Positions 1-6,845 are shown, numbered from the stretch's first letter. The stretch is DNA of 18,499 bases from CAZKTS01 sp964555735 (GCA_964555735.1 CAZKTS010000066.1:1-18499), one strand, 5' to 3'. Numbers and translations: made by a program. Notes: generated by a model from the sequence alone, not told the origin.

Positions 1-299
1 GGCAGCCCCTCGAGCTGCTTCGCGGTCTCCAGGGACCGAGCGGCGTCGCCGACGGTGGTGCCGGTGAGCTTGCCCACGAGGTGTGCTGGGGAGCGCTGCC
101 CCGCGCCCGTGCATGAGGTGGTCTCGGCGACGCGCTGGGCGAGGCGGCCCCTCATCGCCGCGCACATCGCCTCCATCGCCGCGACCGAGCGCAACGCCCG
201 CTGGGCCTGCTTCGTGTCCAGGCGCGGCACGTCGACACCCGCGAAGAGGGTGCTCAGCGCGCTCCTCGCCTTGGCGATGTCGCTCGGCCACGTCTCCAT
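1..299 (-). CDS. DUF222-type (13E12/HNH-associated) protein, N-terminal part, cut by window edge
   Basis: Reading the minus strand from ATG at 299 gives 99 codons without a stop to the window edge. The chain begins METWPSDIAKARSAL and contains a helical segment (QAQRALRSVAAMEAMCAAMRG) followed by RLAQRVAETTSCTG, SPAHLVGKLTGTTVGDAARS and LETAKQLEGL. This order (helix, RVAE, a small-residue turn, S-A-H-L-x-x-x-T-G-T-x-V-G-x-A, then LETA-x-x-L) is how I recognise DUF222 proteins of actinobacteria, which usually carry an HNH endonuclease domain at the C terminus. That domain would lie outside the window, so nuclease activity cannot be judged. No in-frame start exists just upstream. The ribosome site is weak (GGGG). 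It diverges from the small cysteine protein at 391 and shares an inverted repeat with it. Confidence 0.65.
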   Translation of the reverse strand, partial: METWPSDIAKARSALSTLFAGVDVPRLDTKQAQRALRSVAAMEAMCAAMRGRLAQRVAETTSCTGAGQRSPAHLVGKLTGTTVGDAARSLETAKQLEGL

Positions 300-316
300 G
301 ACCCCACGAAACCACG

Positions 317-373
317 GGGGTGTGACAGTCCCGATCCCGCGCGAAACCGCAGGTCAGAGCATTGTCACACCCC
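317..373. promoter_or_regulatory. Inverted repeat placed symmetrically between divergent genes
   Basis: GGGGTGTGACA at 317-327 is repeated as its exact reverse complement TGTCACACCCC at 363-373. Each arm lies exactly 17 nt from the start codon it faces (299 on minus, 391 on plus), so both genes are preceded by TGTCACACCCC-N17-ATG. This could be a shared operator, two copies of one promoter element (TGTCACA as a -35-like box), or a long-loop hairpin. The role is inferred; the symmetry is seen directly. Confidence 0.5.
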
Positions 374-390
374 GATGCGATCGTCAGGGC

Positions 391-579
391 ATGCGAATCG
401 ACTGTGACGAGTGCGTGATGCAGCACACCATCAGCTGCGAGGACTGCCTGGTGTCGTTCGTGGTCAGCCGGGAGCCGGGTGATGCCGTCGTGCTGGACCT
501 CGACGAGGAGCGGGCGCTCCGGGCGTTCGCCGACCAGGGCCTCGTCCCGGGCCTCTTGCACCTGGCCCGGGACCAGTAG
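391..579 (+). CDS. Small double-CxxC protein (62 aa), conserved-looking actinobacterial type
   Basis: The ATG at 391 gives a 62-residue acidic protein. It opens MRIDCDECVMQHTISCEDC, so cysteines fall at residues 5, 8, 16 and 19 (CxxC-x7-CxxC), a compact arrangement able to hold one zinc ion or a small metal site. A second half (EPGDAVVLDLDEERALRAFADQGLVPGL) looks like a short beta-strand and helix. I recognise the general type as a small conserved protein of actinobacteria but know no established function. The frame stays open upstream to 55, but that part crosses the divergent promoter region and the opposing gene, and the CxxC start is the natural N terminus. The next gene starts 44 nt downstream, so the two may be co-transcribed. 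Confidence 0.75.
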   Translation: MRIDCDECVMQHTISCEDCLVSFVVSREPGDAVVLDLDEERALRAFADQGLVPGLLHLARDQ

Positions 580-623
580 GCCTCGGTGGGGGCGGGGAGC
601 GGTCCCACGGCCAGACTCCCGGG

Positions 624-1199
624 GTGCCGCTCCACGTCCGCAAGCCGTCGGCGTCGGTCGTCCAGCGGCTGCTGCTGCGTACGCGCGACGAACCGTTCTC
701 CTACCCGGAGGTCGGGGCGACGGAGGCCGAGCGGCTCCCGCGCGGCTACGCCCACGCGACCTGGAGCGAGGAGCTCGGCACGGGCGACGCGGTGTACGAG
801 GCCGCGGTCGAGGCGCTCCGGTCGTGGCGCATGTTCGACCTCGGCTGGGTGCGGCTCCACGGTGCGGTCCGACCGCCGGCGGTGGGTGACGCGGTCGCCC
901 CGATCGCGCACCGGCTCGGGCTCTGGTCGCTGAACGTCGCCCGGGTGGTCTACGTCGTCGACGGCGCGGACGAGTGCGGCTTCGCGTACGGCACGCTCGC
1001 GGCGCACGCCGAGCGGGGCGAAGAGCGCTTCGAGGTCGCCCGGCGGTCCGACGGCTCGGTGGTCTACCGGATGCGGGTGTTCTCCCGCCCGCAGGCGTGG
1101 TGGGCTCGGCTCGGCGGTCGCTACGTCGTCCGCCAGCAGCAGCGCTTCCGCGAGGAGTCCGGCGCCGCCATGAAGCGAGCCGTCACCGCCGCGGTCTGA
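624..1199 (+). CDS. DUF1990 family protein
   Basis: GTG at 624 gives 191 residues. Family hallmarks are visible in order: YPEVGAT (27-33), the RSWRMFDLGW block (66-75), GLWSLNVARVVYVVD (about 99-113), then FGFAYGTL-like and GHAERGEERF-like motifs (here GFAYGTLAAHAERGEERF, 119-136), and the FSRPQ turn (153-157) before an Arg-rich C-terminal helix. These are characteristic of DUF1990 (related to the plant UPF0548 group), usually about 170-200 residues, so this is full length. No enzymatic function is established for the family to my knowledge. It has no signal peptide or membrane helix. It follows the small cysteine protein by 44 nt on the same strand. Confidence 0.88.
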   Translation: MPLHVRKPSASVVQRLLLRTRDEPFSYPEVGATEAERLPRGYAHATWSEELGTGDAVYEAAVEALRSWRMFDLGWVRLHGAVRPPAVGDAVAPIAHRLGLWSLNVARVVYVVDGADECGFAYGTLAAHAERGEERFEVARRSDGSVVYRMRVFSRPQAWWARLGGRYVVRQQQRFREESGAAMKRAVTAAV

Positions 1200-1270
1200 C
1201 ACCGGCGCGTCGCGCTCGGCTCGGGTGTCGCCGTCAGTCGGTTCCGTGCGCGGGTCCTCGAAGAACCCTT

Positions 1271-1276
1271 TACCCT
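1271..1276 (+). promoter_or_regulatory. Possible leaderless -10 hexamer (TACCCT)
   Basis: TACCCT lies 8 nt before a TTG codon at 1285 where the protein similarity to a structured domain seems to begin. The spacing matches the other TANNNT boxes in this window. No -35 box is recognisable, and TTG is a poor leaderless start, so this is weak. Confidence 0.25.
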
Positions 1277-1284
1277 CGACGTGC

Positions 1285-2109
1285 TTGAAGATCGTGCACC
1301 GTGTGTCGGCGAACTTGACGCGAGCCGAACGAGCTGAGCTCGATCGGTTGGGTGTGCTGCGCGCCGGCGAGACCACGCCGCTCGCTGGTGCGGAAGGGTC
1401 GGCACTCACGACCTTCGAGATCGACGAGGCGGATGCAGAGTGGCCCGAGGTCGAGCGATGGATCCGTGAGCGGAACGCCGTCGACTTCGTGCGAACGGCA
1501 TTCTCGGCGGACGAGATCGACGAGGCCGCGTGGCTGGCGTTGACGCCCGATTGGCAGTGGGGCTACCCGCAGCCCGACCCCGACAATTTCGGATACCTGC
1601 AGGCCACCTACGACCAGCGTGCGACCTGCGCGGCATGCGGCGTCGGGCTCCGGCAGCGTGCACCGTTCCGCATGCGATCGGAGCCGAAGTGGGGACGCCG
1701 GAGCGTCCTCCAGCTGAACTGGGTCTTCGGCGAGTTCTTCGTGAGGCCCGACGTCTGGCGCGAGCCCATCCGAGAGTTCGGCGTCGAGGCGATGCCGGTC
1801 CTGACCGAACGTGGAGACGTCGAGTTGGTGACCGTCGTGCAGCTCCGGGTCCTGGCGACGATCGCGGTCGACGTGCATGATCGCCCTTCCGAACGCTGCA
1901 CCACGTGTGGCGTTGAGAAGTGGCGACCGTGGACGCGGGGGTTCTTTCCGAGCCTCGCAGAGACACCAGAAACCCCGATCGTCAGGACGACGCAGTGGTT
2001 CGGCGCTGGCGCCAGCGCGTTCCAGTACGTGCTCGTGTCGCAAGCCTTGCGGCGGGCGCTCGTCGATGCCGCCGTTCGTGGGGTGTCGTATGCGCCGGTA
2101 GCGCCCTGA
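1285..2109 (+). CDS. Unrecognised protein with two CXXCG motifs
   Basis: The frame is open from GTG 1225 (294 aa). I place the start at TTG 1285 (274 aa) because the first 20 residues look like translated intergenic sequence and a TANNNT box lies just before 1285; GTG 1294 is also possible. Two motifs, CAACG and CTTCG, lie about 90 residues apart and could form a split zinc ribbon. Between them is a conserved-looking aromatic block (LQLNWVFGEFFVRPDVW) and after them GFFPSLAE and WFGAGASAFQYVLVSQ. No signal peptide or membrane segment is visible. The pattern recalls double-CXXCG proteins of unknown function, but I cannot assign it to a named family. Base use is less GC-rich than neighbours (more TTG, CGA, GAA and GAT codons), hinting at later acquisition. 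It converges on the amidohydrolase with a 27-bp gap. Confidence 0.75.
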   Translation: MKIVHRVSANLTRAERAELDRLGVLRAGETTPLAGAEGSALTTFEIDEADAEWPEVERWIRERNAVDFVRTAFSADEIDEAAWLALTPDWQWGYPQPDPDNFGYLQATYDQRATCAACGVGLRQRAPFRMRSEPKWGRRSVLQLNWVFGEFFVRPDVWREPIREFGVEAMPVLTERGDVELVTVVQLRVLATIAVDVHDRPSERCTTCGVEKWRPWTRGFFPSLAETPETPIVRTTQWFGAGASAFQYVLVSQALRRALVDAAVRGVSYAPVAP

Positions 2110-2136
2110 GGAGATCCGAACCGTCCTGGAGCGGGG

Positions 2137-3330
2137 TTAGTCCTTCGCCTCGGCGCGCAGGGCGGCGACGGTGCACTGCTCCTTCGGGCGGTGCGCGAAC
2201 GGGTCGTACTGGTAGATGCGCATCGCGTTCTCGGACGTGATCTTCGCCGCCTCGTCGTCGGGCACGCCGTCGAGCTGCTTGGCGAGCACCTCGGGCGAGT
2301 TCGGCCACGTCGAGTCGGAGTGCGGGTAGTCGCACTCCCACGTGATGTTGTCGATGCCGATGCGGTGCCGGTCCTCGACGCCGGCGCGGTCGCTGATGAA
2401 GCAGAACGAGAAGTGGTCGAGCGCAACCTGGCTCGGCAGCTGGTCGCCGAAGTCCTGGCCGGTCCAGAAGCGGTGCTGCTGGTACGTGTAGTCGATGCGC
2501 TCGAGCCAGTAGGGCACCCAGCCCGTGCCGCCCTCGGACAGCGCGAACTTCAGGTTCGGGAACCGGCGCAGCACGTCGGACCAGATGAGGTCGGTCGCGG
2601 CGTGCATCGTGTTGAGGGGCGTGAGGGTGATCATCACGTCGATCGGAGCGCCCTCCTCGAGCGCGAGCGTCGTCGACGAGGAGCCGATGTGCAGGCAGAT
2701 CACCGTGCCCTCGTCCTCGCACGCCTGGAAGAAGGGGTCCCAGTGGCCGCCGAAGATGTGCGGCCAGCCCAGCTTCGCGGGGTTCTCGGAGAACGTGACC
2801 GCGTGACAGCCCTTCTTCGCGACGCGTCGCACCTCGTCGGCCATGAGCTGCGGGTCCCAGATCGGGGGGATCGACAGCGGGATGAAGCGGCCGGGATAGG
2901 TGCCGCACCACTCGTCGATGTGCCAGTCGTTGTAGGCGCGGAGCAGGTTGAGCCCGACGTCGAGATCCTTGGAGCGTGAGAAGAGCTGGCCGCAGAACTG
3001 GACGAAGCTCGGGAAGCACATCGAGCCGAGCACCCCGTTGCGGTTCATGTCGGCGACGCGCTCGTGGATGTCCCAGCAGCCCTTGCGGATGCCGGCAAGC
3101 GACGTGGGTTCGATCCCGTACTCCTCGGGTGGCTTGCCCGCGACCGCGTTGAGGCCGATGTTGGGGATCTCGCCACCCTCGTACGTCCAGACGTCGGTGC
3201 CGTCGTCCTTGTGCACGAACTTCGGGGCGTACTCCTTCCACTTCTCCGGGAGGTGCGCGTCGAAGAGGGTGGGCGGCTCGACCACGTGGTCGTCCACGCT
3301 CACGAGGATGAGGTCGTCGGCGTTCGGCAT
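2137..3330 (-). CDS. Amidohydrolase family 2 (ACMSD-like metal-dependent hydrolase)
   Basis: The 397-residue chain from ATG 3330 is full length for the actinobacterial branch of Amidohydro_2 TIM-barrel enzymes. Visible metal/active-site landmarks are SVDDHVVEP near the N terminus (D13, H15), the central ICLHIGSS (H214), LSEGG (E266) and WECDYPHSDSTWP (D334, H337). The N-terminal site has DDH rather than HxH, as in many decarboxylase-like or hydrolase-like relatives. Cytoplasmic; no signal peptide. Substrate cannot be read from sequence; relatives are often found beside lipid or aromatic degradation genes and are annotated only as amidohydrolases. A good Shine-Dalgarno (GAGGGGGA, 3344-3337) lies just ahead of the ATG. 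It diverges from the DUF7144 gene across a 156-bp regulatory gap. Confidence 0.9.
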   Translation of the reverse strand: MPNADDLILVSVDDHVVEPPTLFDAHLPEKWKEYAPKFVHKDDGTDVWTYEGGEIPNIGLNAVAGKPPEEYGIEPTSLAGIRKGCWDIHERVADMNRNGVLGSMCFPSFVQFCGQLFSRSKDLDVGLNLLRAYNDWHIDEWCGTYPGRFIPLSIPPIWDPQLMADEVRRVAKKGCHAVTFSENPAKLGWPHIFGGHWDPFFQACEDEGTVICLHIGSSSTTLALEEGAPIDVMITLTPLNTMHAATDLIWSDVLRRFPNLKFALSEGGTGWVPYWLERIDYTYQQHRFWTGQDFGDQLPSQVALDHFSFCFISDRAGVEDRHRIGIDNITWECDYPHSDSTWPNSPEVLAKQLDGVPDDEAAKITSENAMRIYQYDPFAHRPKEQCTVAALRAEAKD

Positions 3331-3380
3331 CGGTGTTCCCCCTCGGGCCGCGGGCCCGGCAGTTCCCTGACGTCGGTGTC

Positions 3381-3409
3381 AGCCTACGCGGCGGACGGCA
3401 CGGCACGAA
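3381..3409 (-). promoter_or_regulatory. Candidate promoter of the amidohydrolase gene
   Basis: On the minus strand TTCGTG (3409-3404) and TAGGCT (3386-3381) are separated by 17 bp, giving a transcript with a leader of about 45 nt that contains the Shine-Dalgarno. The -10 box is good, the -35 box mediocre. Confidence 0.4.
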
Positions 3410-3413
3410 ACCT

Positions 3414-3428
3414 CCGGTCCCTGACCGG
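3414..3428. promoter_or_regulatory. 15-bp inverted repeat, possible operator
   Basis: CCGGTC-CCT-GACCGG is a perfect 6-bp inverted repeat with a 3-nt centre. It lies in the divergent gap, immediately upstream of the predicted -35 box of the amidohydrolase gene, where a dimeric regulator could act on both directions. No regulator gene lies in the window. Confidence 0.35.
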
Positions 3429-3486
3429 GGTCTGACAACGGCGGGTGCCACCGCGGCACCGCCACGACAGGGGGAAGACACACCCA

Positions 3487-3873
3487 ATGGCAGCACCCAT
3501 CACCAAGAAGGGCACCGGCTGGATCGGCTTCGCCGGCATCGTCCTGATCATCGCCGGGTTCTTCGACATCATCTCGGGCCTGTGGGCCCTCGACAACAAG
3601 GACCGGGCCGTCAACGAGATCCTCTACGAGTCGAACCTCGAGACGTGGGGCTGGATCTACCTCATCGTCGGGATCGTCATCGTCATCGCCGGGTTCGGCG
3701 TCTTCCAGCGGGCCCAGTGGGCGCGCTGGGTCGGCATCCTGGCGGCGATGATCGGCATCGTCGTCGAGTTCTTCTGGATGTTCGCCACGCCGGGGCGCTC
3801 GCTCGTCTACATCGTGATCGCGGGCATGGTGATCTACGCGCTCACGGTCTACGGCGACAAGGAGACCGTCTGA
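3487..3873 (+). CDS. DUF7144 family four-helix membrane protein
   Basis: ATG at 3487 gives 128 residues with four predicted membrane helices: about 12-34 (GWIGFAGIVLIIAGFFDIIS), 54-74, 79-99 and 104-123. The repeated GW-I-x-F-A-G-I start, the TWGWIYLIVGI segment and the closing VIYALTVYG are how I recognise DUF7144 proteins, common in actinobacteria and of unknown function. A strong Shine-Dalgarno AGGGGGAAG at 3469-3477, 9 nt ahead, fixes this start over the longer open frame from 3445. Both ends appear to face the cytoplasm. A hairpin just downstream may end its transcript, so it is probably monocistronic. Confidence 0.85.
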   Translation: MAAPITKKGTGWIGFAGIVLIIAGFFDIISGLWALDNKDRAVNEILYESNLETWGWIYLIVGIVIVIAGFGVFQRAQWARWVGILAAMIGIVVEFFWMFATPGRSLVYIVIAGMVIYALTVYGDKETV

Positions 3874-3895
3874 CGTCGGGGTGACGTCCGTCGGT

Positions 3896-3912
3896 CGTCG
3901 GGTCACCCGACG
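3896..3912 (+). terminator. GC-rich hairpin, possible terminator
   Basis: CGTCGGG-TCA-CCCGACG forms a 7-bp stem with a 3-nt loop 23 nt after the DUF7144 stop codon. There is no T-tract, so intrinsic termination is uncertain, although actinobacterial terminators often lack one. Confidence 0.4.
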
Positions 3913-3933
3913 GCCGGCGGGCGTCGTCCCCGT

Positions 3934-3950
3934 TCGGTCCGCCGGACCGA
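3934..3950. promoter_or_regulatory. 17-bp palindrome over the -35 region of the DoxX gene
   Basis: TCGGTCC-GCC-GGACCGA is a perfect 7-bp inverted repeat ending 14 bp before the TAGCCT -10 box, so it covers where the -35 contact would be. Size and position suit a TetR-type repressor site; this is inference. Confidence 0.45.
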
Positions 3951-3964
3951 CGCGTGTCGAGTGG

Positions 3965-3970
3965 CTAGCC
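3965..3970 (+). promoter_or_regulatory. -10 box (TAGCCT) of a likely leaderless DoxX transcript
   Basis: TAGCCT ends 8 nt before the GTG at 3979 and no Shine-Dalgarno lies between them. This is the layout expected when transcription begins at or next to the start codon. Confidence 0.5.
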
Positions 3971-3978
3971 TGCGGCCC

Positions 3979-4506
3979 GTGAACGACCTCGACGCACTCA
4001 ACCTCGGTCTCCTCATCGTCCGCGTGGCCCTCGGCGCGATGCTCTTCGCCCACGGGTGGCGCCACCTCCAGTCCCTCCGGTCGGGTCCGGGCATGGCGAA
4101 CTGGTTCGAGAGCCTCGGCCTGAAGAACGGGCCGCTCCAGGCGATGACCGTCACGTACACCGAGCTCGCGGCCGGCGCCGCGCTCGTCGTGGGCTTCCTC
4201 ACGCCGGCGGCCTACGGCGGCATGGCGTCGATCCTCTTCGTGGCGATGGTCACGAACCACTGGAAGAACGGGTTCTTCCTGAACAGCCAGAAAGAGGGCT
4301 GGGAGTACGTCGGCATCGTCGGCGCGGTGGCGGTCGGTCTCTCGGCGGTCGGGCCGGGTGAGTGGTCGCTCGACGACGCGTTCGGCTTCCACTTCCCGTT
4401 CGACCCGGGCACCGGGCTCCTGATCGGGTTCCTCCTCGGCGTGGTGGGGACGGTCGGCTTCCTCGCCACCTTCTGGCGCCCGAAGTCGGTCGCGAAGGAC
4501 GCGTGA
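3979..4506 (+). CDS. DoxX family membrane protein
   Basis: GTG 3979 gives 175 residues. The N-terminal helix LNLGLLIVRVALGAMLFAHGW (8-27) with R15 and the H25-G-W turn, the second helix ELAAGAALVVGFLTPAA (62-78), then helices near 80-94, 109-124 and 144-166 are the DoxX fold of four or more helices. DoxX proteins take part in membrane redox processes such as quinone or thiosulfate-linked electron transfer in some organisms, and many are of unknown role; the specific partner here is not visible. I prefer 3979 over the frame opening at 3961 because the TAGCCT -10 box lies between them. The stop is 7 bp before the next membrane protein start, so the two form an operon. Confidence 0.85.
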   Translation: MNDLDALNLGLLIVRVALGAMLFAHGWRHLQSLRSGPGMANWFESLGLKNGPLQAMTVTYTELAAGAALVVGFLTPAAYGGMASILFVAMVTNHWKNGFFLNSQKEGWEYVGIVGAVAVGLSAVGPGEWSLDDAFGFHFPFDPGTGLLIGFLLGVVGTVGFLATFWRPKSVAKDA

Positions 4507-4513
4507 CGCCGCG

Positions 4514-5065
4514 GTGACCGACGCGCTCGACGCGTCCGCGGAGACGCCCGACGCGCTCGACGAGGCCCTCTCACCCGAACAGGTCGAGGCGCACCAGCAT
4601 CGTGCCCACAAGGTCGGGCACGTCGTCTACGGCGGGATCATCGCGGTCACCCTGATCGCGGCGGCCGATGACGCCGCCGACTCGATCGACCTGCTGCGGA
4701 TCCTCGTCGCGACCGGCGTCGTGCTCTGGCTCGCGCACTCGTTCGCGGCGGCGATGGGGCACGCGATCAGCAGGCACCAGCACCTGCACCCCGACTCGGT
4801 GCGCGCGTGCATGGTGGAGAACTCCGCACTGCTGCTTGGTTTCCTGATCCCGCTCCCGGCCATCGCCATCGGCCTGTTCCACTCCGTCGACGACGCGCGT
4901 GCGGCCGACGCCGCGATCGTCATCTCGCTGGTGGCGCTGTTCGGGATCGGGATCGTGCTGGGCCGCCAGGCTCGCATGCGCTGGCACGCGGCGACGGTGT
5001 CGGCGCTCGTCTACCCGCTGCTGGGCGGGGCAGTCATCGCGCTGGAAGTGGCCGTCGCGCACTGA
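4514..5065 (+). CDS. Multi-pass membrane protein of unknown function (183 aa)
   Basis: GTG 4514 lies 7 bp after the DoxX stop. The first 33 residues are acidic and soluble with a His-containing stretch (EAHQHRAHKVGH), then about five hydrophobic segments follow: roughly 36-52, 60-80, 104-122, 132-150 and 160-180. A polar loop HAISRHQHLHPDS between segments two and three is His-rich and could bind metal, but this is only a possibility. I recognise no named family. Co-transcription with DoxX suggests a shared membrane role. Its last 32 bp overlap, tail to tail, the end of the fused ETF gene on the other strand. Confidence 0.75.
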   Translation: MTDALDASAETPDALDEALSPEQVEAHQHRAHKVGHVVYGGIIAVTLIAAADDAADSIDLLRILVATGVVLWLAHSFAAAMGHAISRHQHLHPDSVRACMVENSALLLGFLIPLPAIAIGLFHSVDDARAADAAIVISLVALFGIGIVLGRQARMRWHAATVSALVYPLLGGAVIALEVAVAH

Positions 5066-6830
5066 GCCGCGCCACCAGGAGCGGCAGCACCTCGCGCCAA
5101 TCGCCGACGATCCCGATGTCGGCGCTGGTGAAGACCAGGGCTTCGGGATCGGTGTTCACCGCGAGGATCGTGGCGGCCGAGCGGACGCCGACCATGTGGT
5201 TGAACTTCCCGCCGAGCCCGAGCGCGACATAGAGGTGGGGCGCGATCGTGCGGCCGGTGATGCCGAGCTGGCGGGCGCGTGGCATCCATCCGTTGTCGGT
5301 GACCTTGCGGGTGGCCGCGAGCTCCGCGCCCAGCGCTTCGCAGAGCGGCTCGAGCAGGGGATAGTCGTCGGGCTCCACGCCCTGCCCCACGCCGACGACG
5401 GCGTGCGCCTCGGCGAGAGTGTCGAGATCGTCGTCGCGGGTGCGCGCGAGGACGGTGACGCGACCACGTCGTTGGACCGCGACCTCGTGTGCGACCGCGA
5501 CCGCCCCGACGCGGGGCGCGAGCGTGGGGAGGATGGCGGCGCGGACGGTGGCCATCTGCACCGGCGAGGTGGCGGTGATGGCGGCGACGAGCTGGCCGCC
5601 GAAGGCCGGCTTCCACGCCACGAGGCGGCCGTCGGCGACCTCGAGATCGACGGCGTCGCCGGTGAGGCCGGCACCGAGCGCGGCCGCAGTGCGCGAGGAG
5701 ACCTCGCGTCCCCAGGCGGTGCTCGGTGCGAGCACCGCCCACGGCTCGGCGTCGCGCGCCCAGGTCGTGAGCACGGCGCTCACGTCTTCTTCCACGAGGT
5801 CGTCGCCGAGGAGCAGGACCGCGTCGGCGCCCCAGGACGCGAGGACGTGGGCATCGGTGACGTCCGCGCTGACGGCGACGACGTGCCCGTCGATCGCGCC
5901 CGCGAGCTCTGCGGCTCGACCGAGGAGCTCGCGCGTCACGTGGGCCCGACCCGGCTCCGCGAGCACCGCGACGGCCGGGCCGTCGGCGCCGCGGGCCGGC
6001 GGTACCGAGCCGGTCTCCGCGCGCGGGTCGGCGGGGGCATCGAGCGCATCGCGTGCCGCGAGCAGCTCCACCGCGTGCTCGACCTGCTCGGTGAGCGGGC
6101 CGGCGAGGACGATGCGATCGCGCGCGACCTCGTGCACCCGGACCGGGCCGACGGAGGTGGGGCTCCCGGCGGCGCCCCACGGTCCGTCGCCGAGCTCGGC
6201 GGCGGTGACGGTGCGGATCGACGACGAGGGGACCAGCTCCCGCTCGGCGGGATCGACCTTGCACGGATCGATCAAGCGCTCGGCGGCCGAGATCACGGCG
6301 GGCACGGGGATCTCGGCCTGCACCCACCCGTCGTCGTGCTCGCAACGCAGGTGCAGGACGTCGCCCTTCATGCTCAGGTAGCGCACCCCGGTGGCGAACG
6401 GCAGGTCGAGGAGCTCGGCGAGCTCGGGTCCGACCTGCCCGGTGTCGGCGTCGACGGAGTTGCGCCCGAGGATCACAAGGTCGAAGGGCGTTCCGAGTCG
6501 GAGGCACGCCGCGAGGGCCCGCGCGGTGGCGAGCGTGTCGGAGCCGGCGAACGCAGGATCCGAGATGAGGATGCCGTCGGTCGACACGTTGTTCTGCGTG
6601 CCCCACGCGATCGCCTCGCGGAGCACGTCTTCGGCGCTCGGCGGCCCGAGCGTCACCGCGGTGACGGTGCCGTCGCCCACCGCGGCCGCGAGCTCGACGG
6701 CTTGGCTCACCGCGCGCCGGCAGTAGGGGTTCATCTCGAGATCGAGACCGGCGCGACGAAGCCGTCCGTCGGCGCCCAGCTCCATCTCCTCGAACGCCGG
6801 GATCTGCTTGACGAGAGCGGCGATGCGCAT
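5034..6830 (-). CDS. Fused electron transfer flavoprotein (EtfB-EtfA single chain)
   Basis: One 598-residue chain holds both ETF subunits. Residues 1-260 are EtfB: the KQIP start, the NPYCRRA motif (34-40), the DTGQVGPELAE signature (129-139) and PVPAVISAAERL (176-186). A linker of about 25 residues rich in Pro, Ala and Gly (about 261-285) leads to EtfA: N-terminal domain 286-440 and the FAD-binding domain 455-590, with VVGVGQG (478-484), TRKVTDNGW (507-515), QLGITGR (521-527), FNH (543-545), NTDPEA (559-564) and DIGIVGD (571-577). These match the FAD contacts of EtfA. ETF passes electrons from acyl-CoA dehydrogenases to the membrane quinone pool via ETF dehydrogenase; dehydrogenases lie downstream in this window. 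ETF subunits are normally separate genes, and no stop or frameshift separates them here. There is no Shine-Dalgarno; a TAACCT box suggests leaderless mRNA. Confidence 0.92.
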   Translation of the reverse strand: MRIAALVKQIPAFEEMELGADGRLRRAGLDLEMNPYCRRAVSQAVELAAAVGDGTVTAVTLGPPSAEDVLREAIAWGTQNNVSTDGILISDPAFAGSDTLATARALAACLRLGTPFDLVILGRNSVDADTGQVGPELAELLDLPFATGVRYLSMKGDVLHLRCEHDDGWVQAEIPVPAVISAAERLIDPCKVDPAERELVPSSSIRTVTAAELGDGPWGAAGSPTSVGPVRVHEVARDRIVLAGPLTEQVEHAVELLAARDALDAPADPRAETGSVPPARGADGPAVAVLAEPGRAHVTRELLGRAAELAGAIDGHVVAVSADVTDAHVLASWGADAVLLLGDDLVEEDVSAVLTTWARDAEPWAVLAPSTAWGREVSSRTAAALGAGLTGDAVDLEVADGRLVAWKPAFGGQLVAAITATSPVQMATVRAAILPTLAPRVGAVAVAHEVAVQRRGRVTVLARTRDDDLDTLAEAHAVVGVGQGVEPDDYPLLEPLCEALGAELAATRKVTDNGWMPRARQLGITGRTIAPHLYVALGLGGKFNHMVGVRSAATILAVNTDPEALVFTSADIGIVGDWREVLPLLVARLSARRPLPAR

Positions 6831-6839
6831 GGTGGGGGC

Positions 6840-6845
6840 AGGTTA
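6840..6845 (-). promoter_or_regulatory. -10 box (TAACCT) of a likely leaderless fused-ETF transcript
   Basis: On the minus strand TAACCT ends 9 nt before the ATG at 6830, and the intervening CGG-free C-rich stretch contains no Shine-Dalgarno. Confidence 0.4.

Noticed and set aside
1198..1229. GACACC/GGTGTC inverted repeat after the DUF1990 stop as a terminator
   Set aside because: Only 6 bp with a 20-nt loop and no T-tract; too weak to list.
1982..3496. A 504-codon minus-strand frame overlapping the amidohydrolase in another frame
   Set aside because: Arg/Pro/His-rich without motifs; the amidohydrolase frame carries all metal-site motifs.
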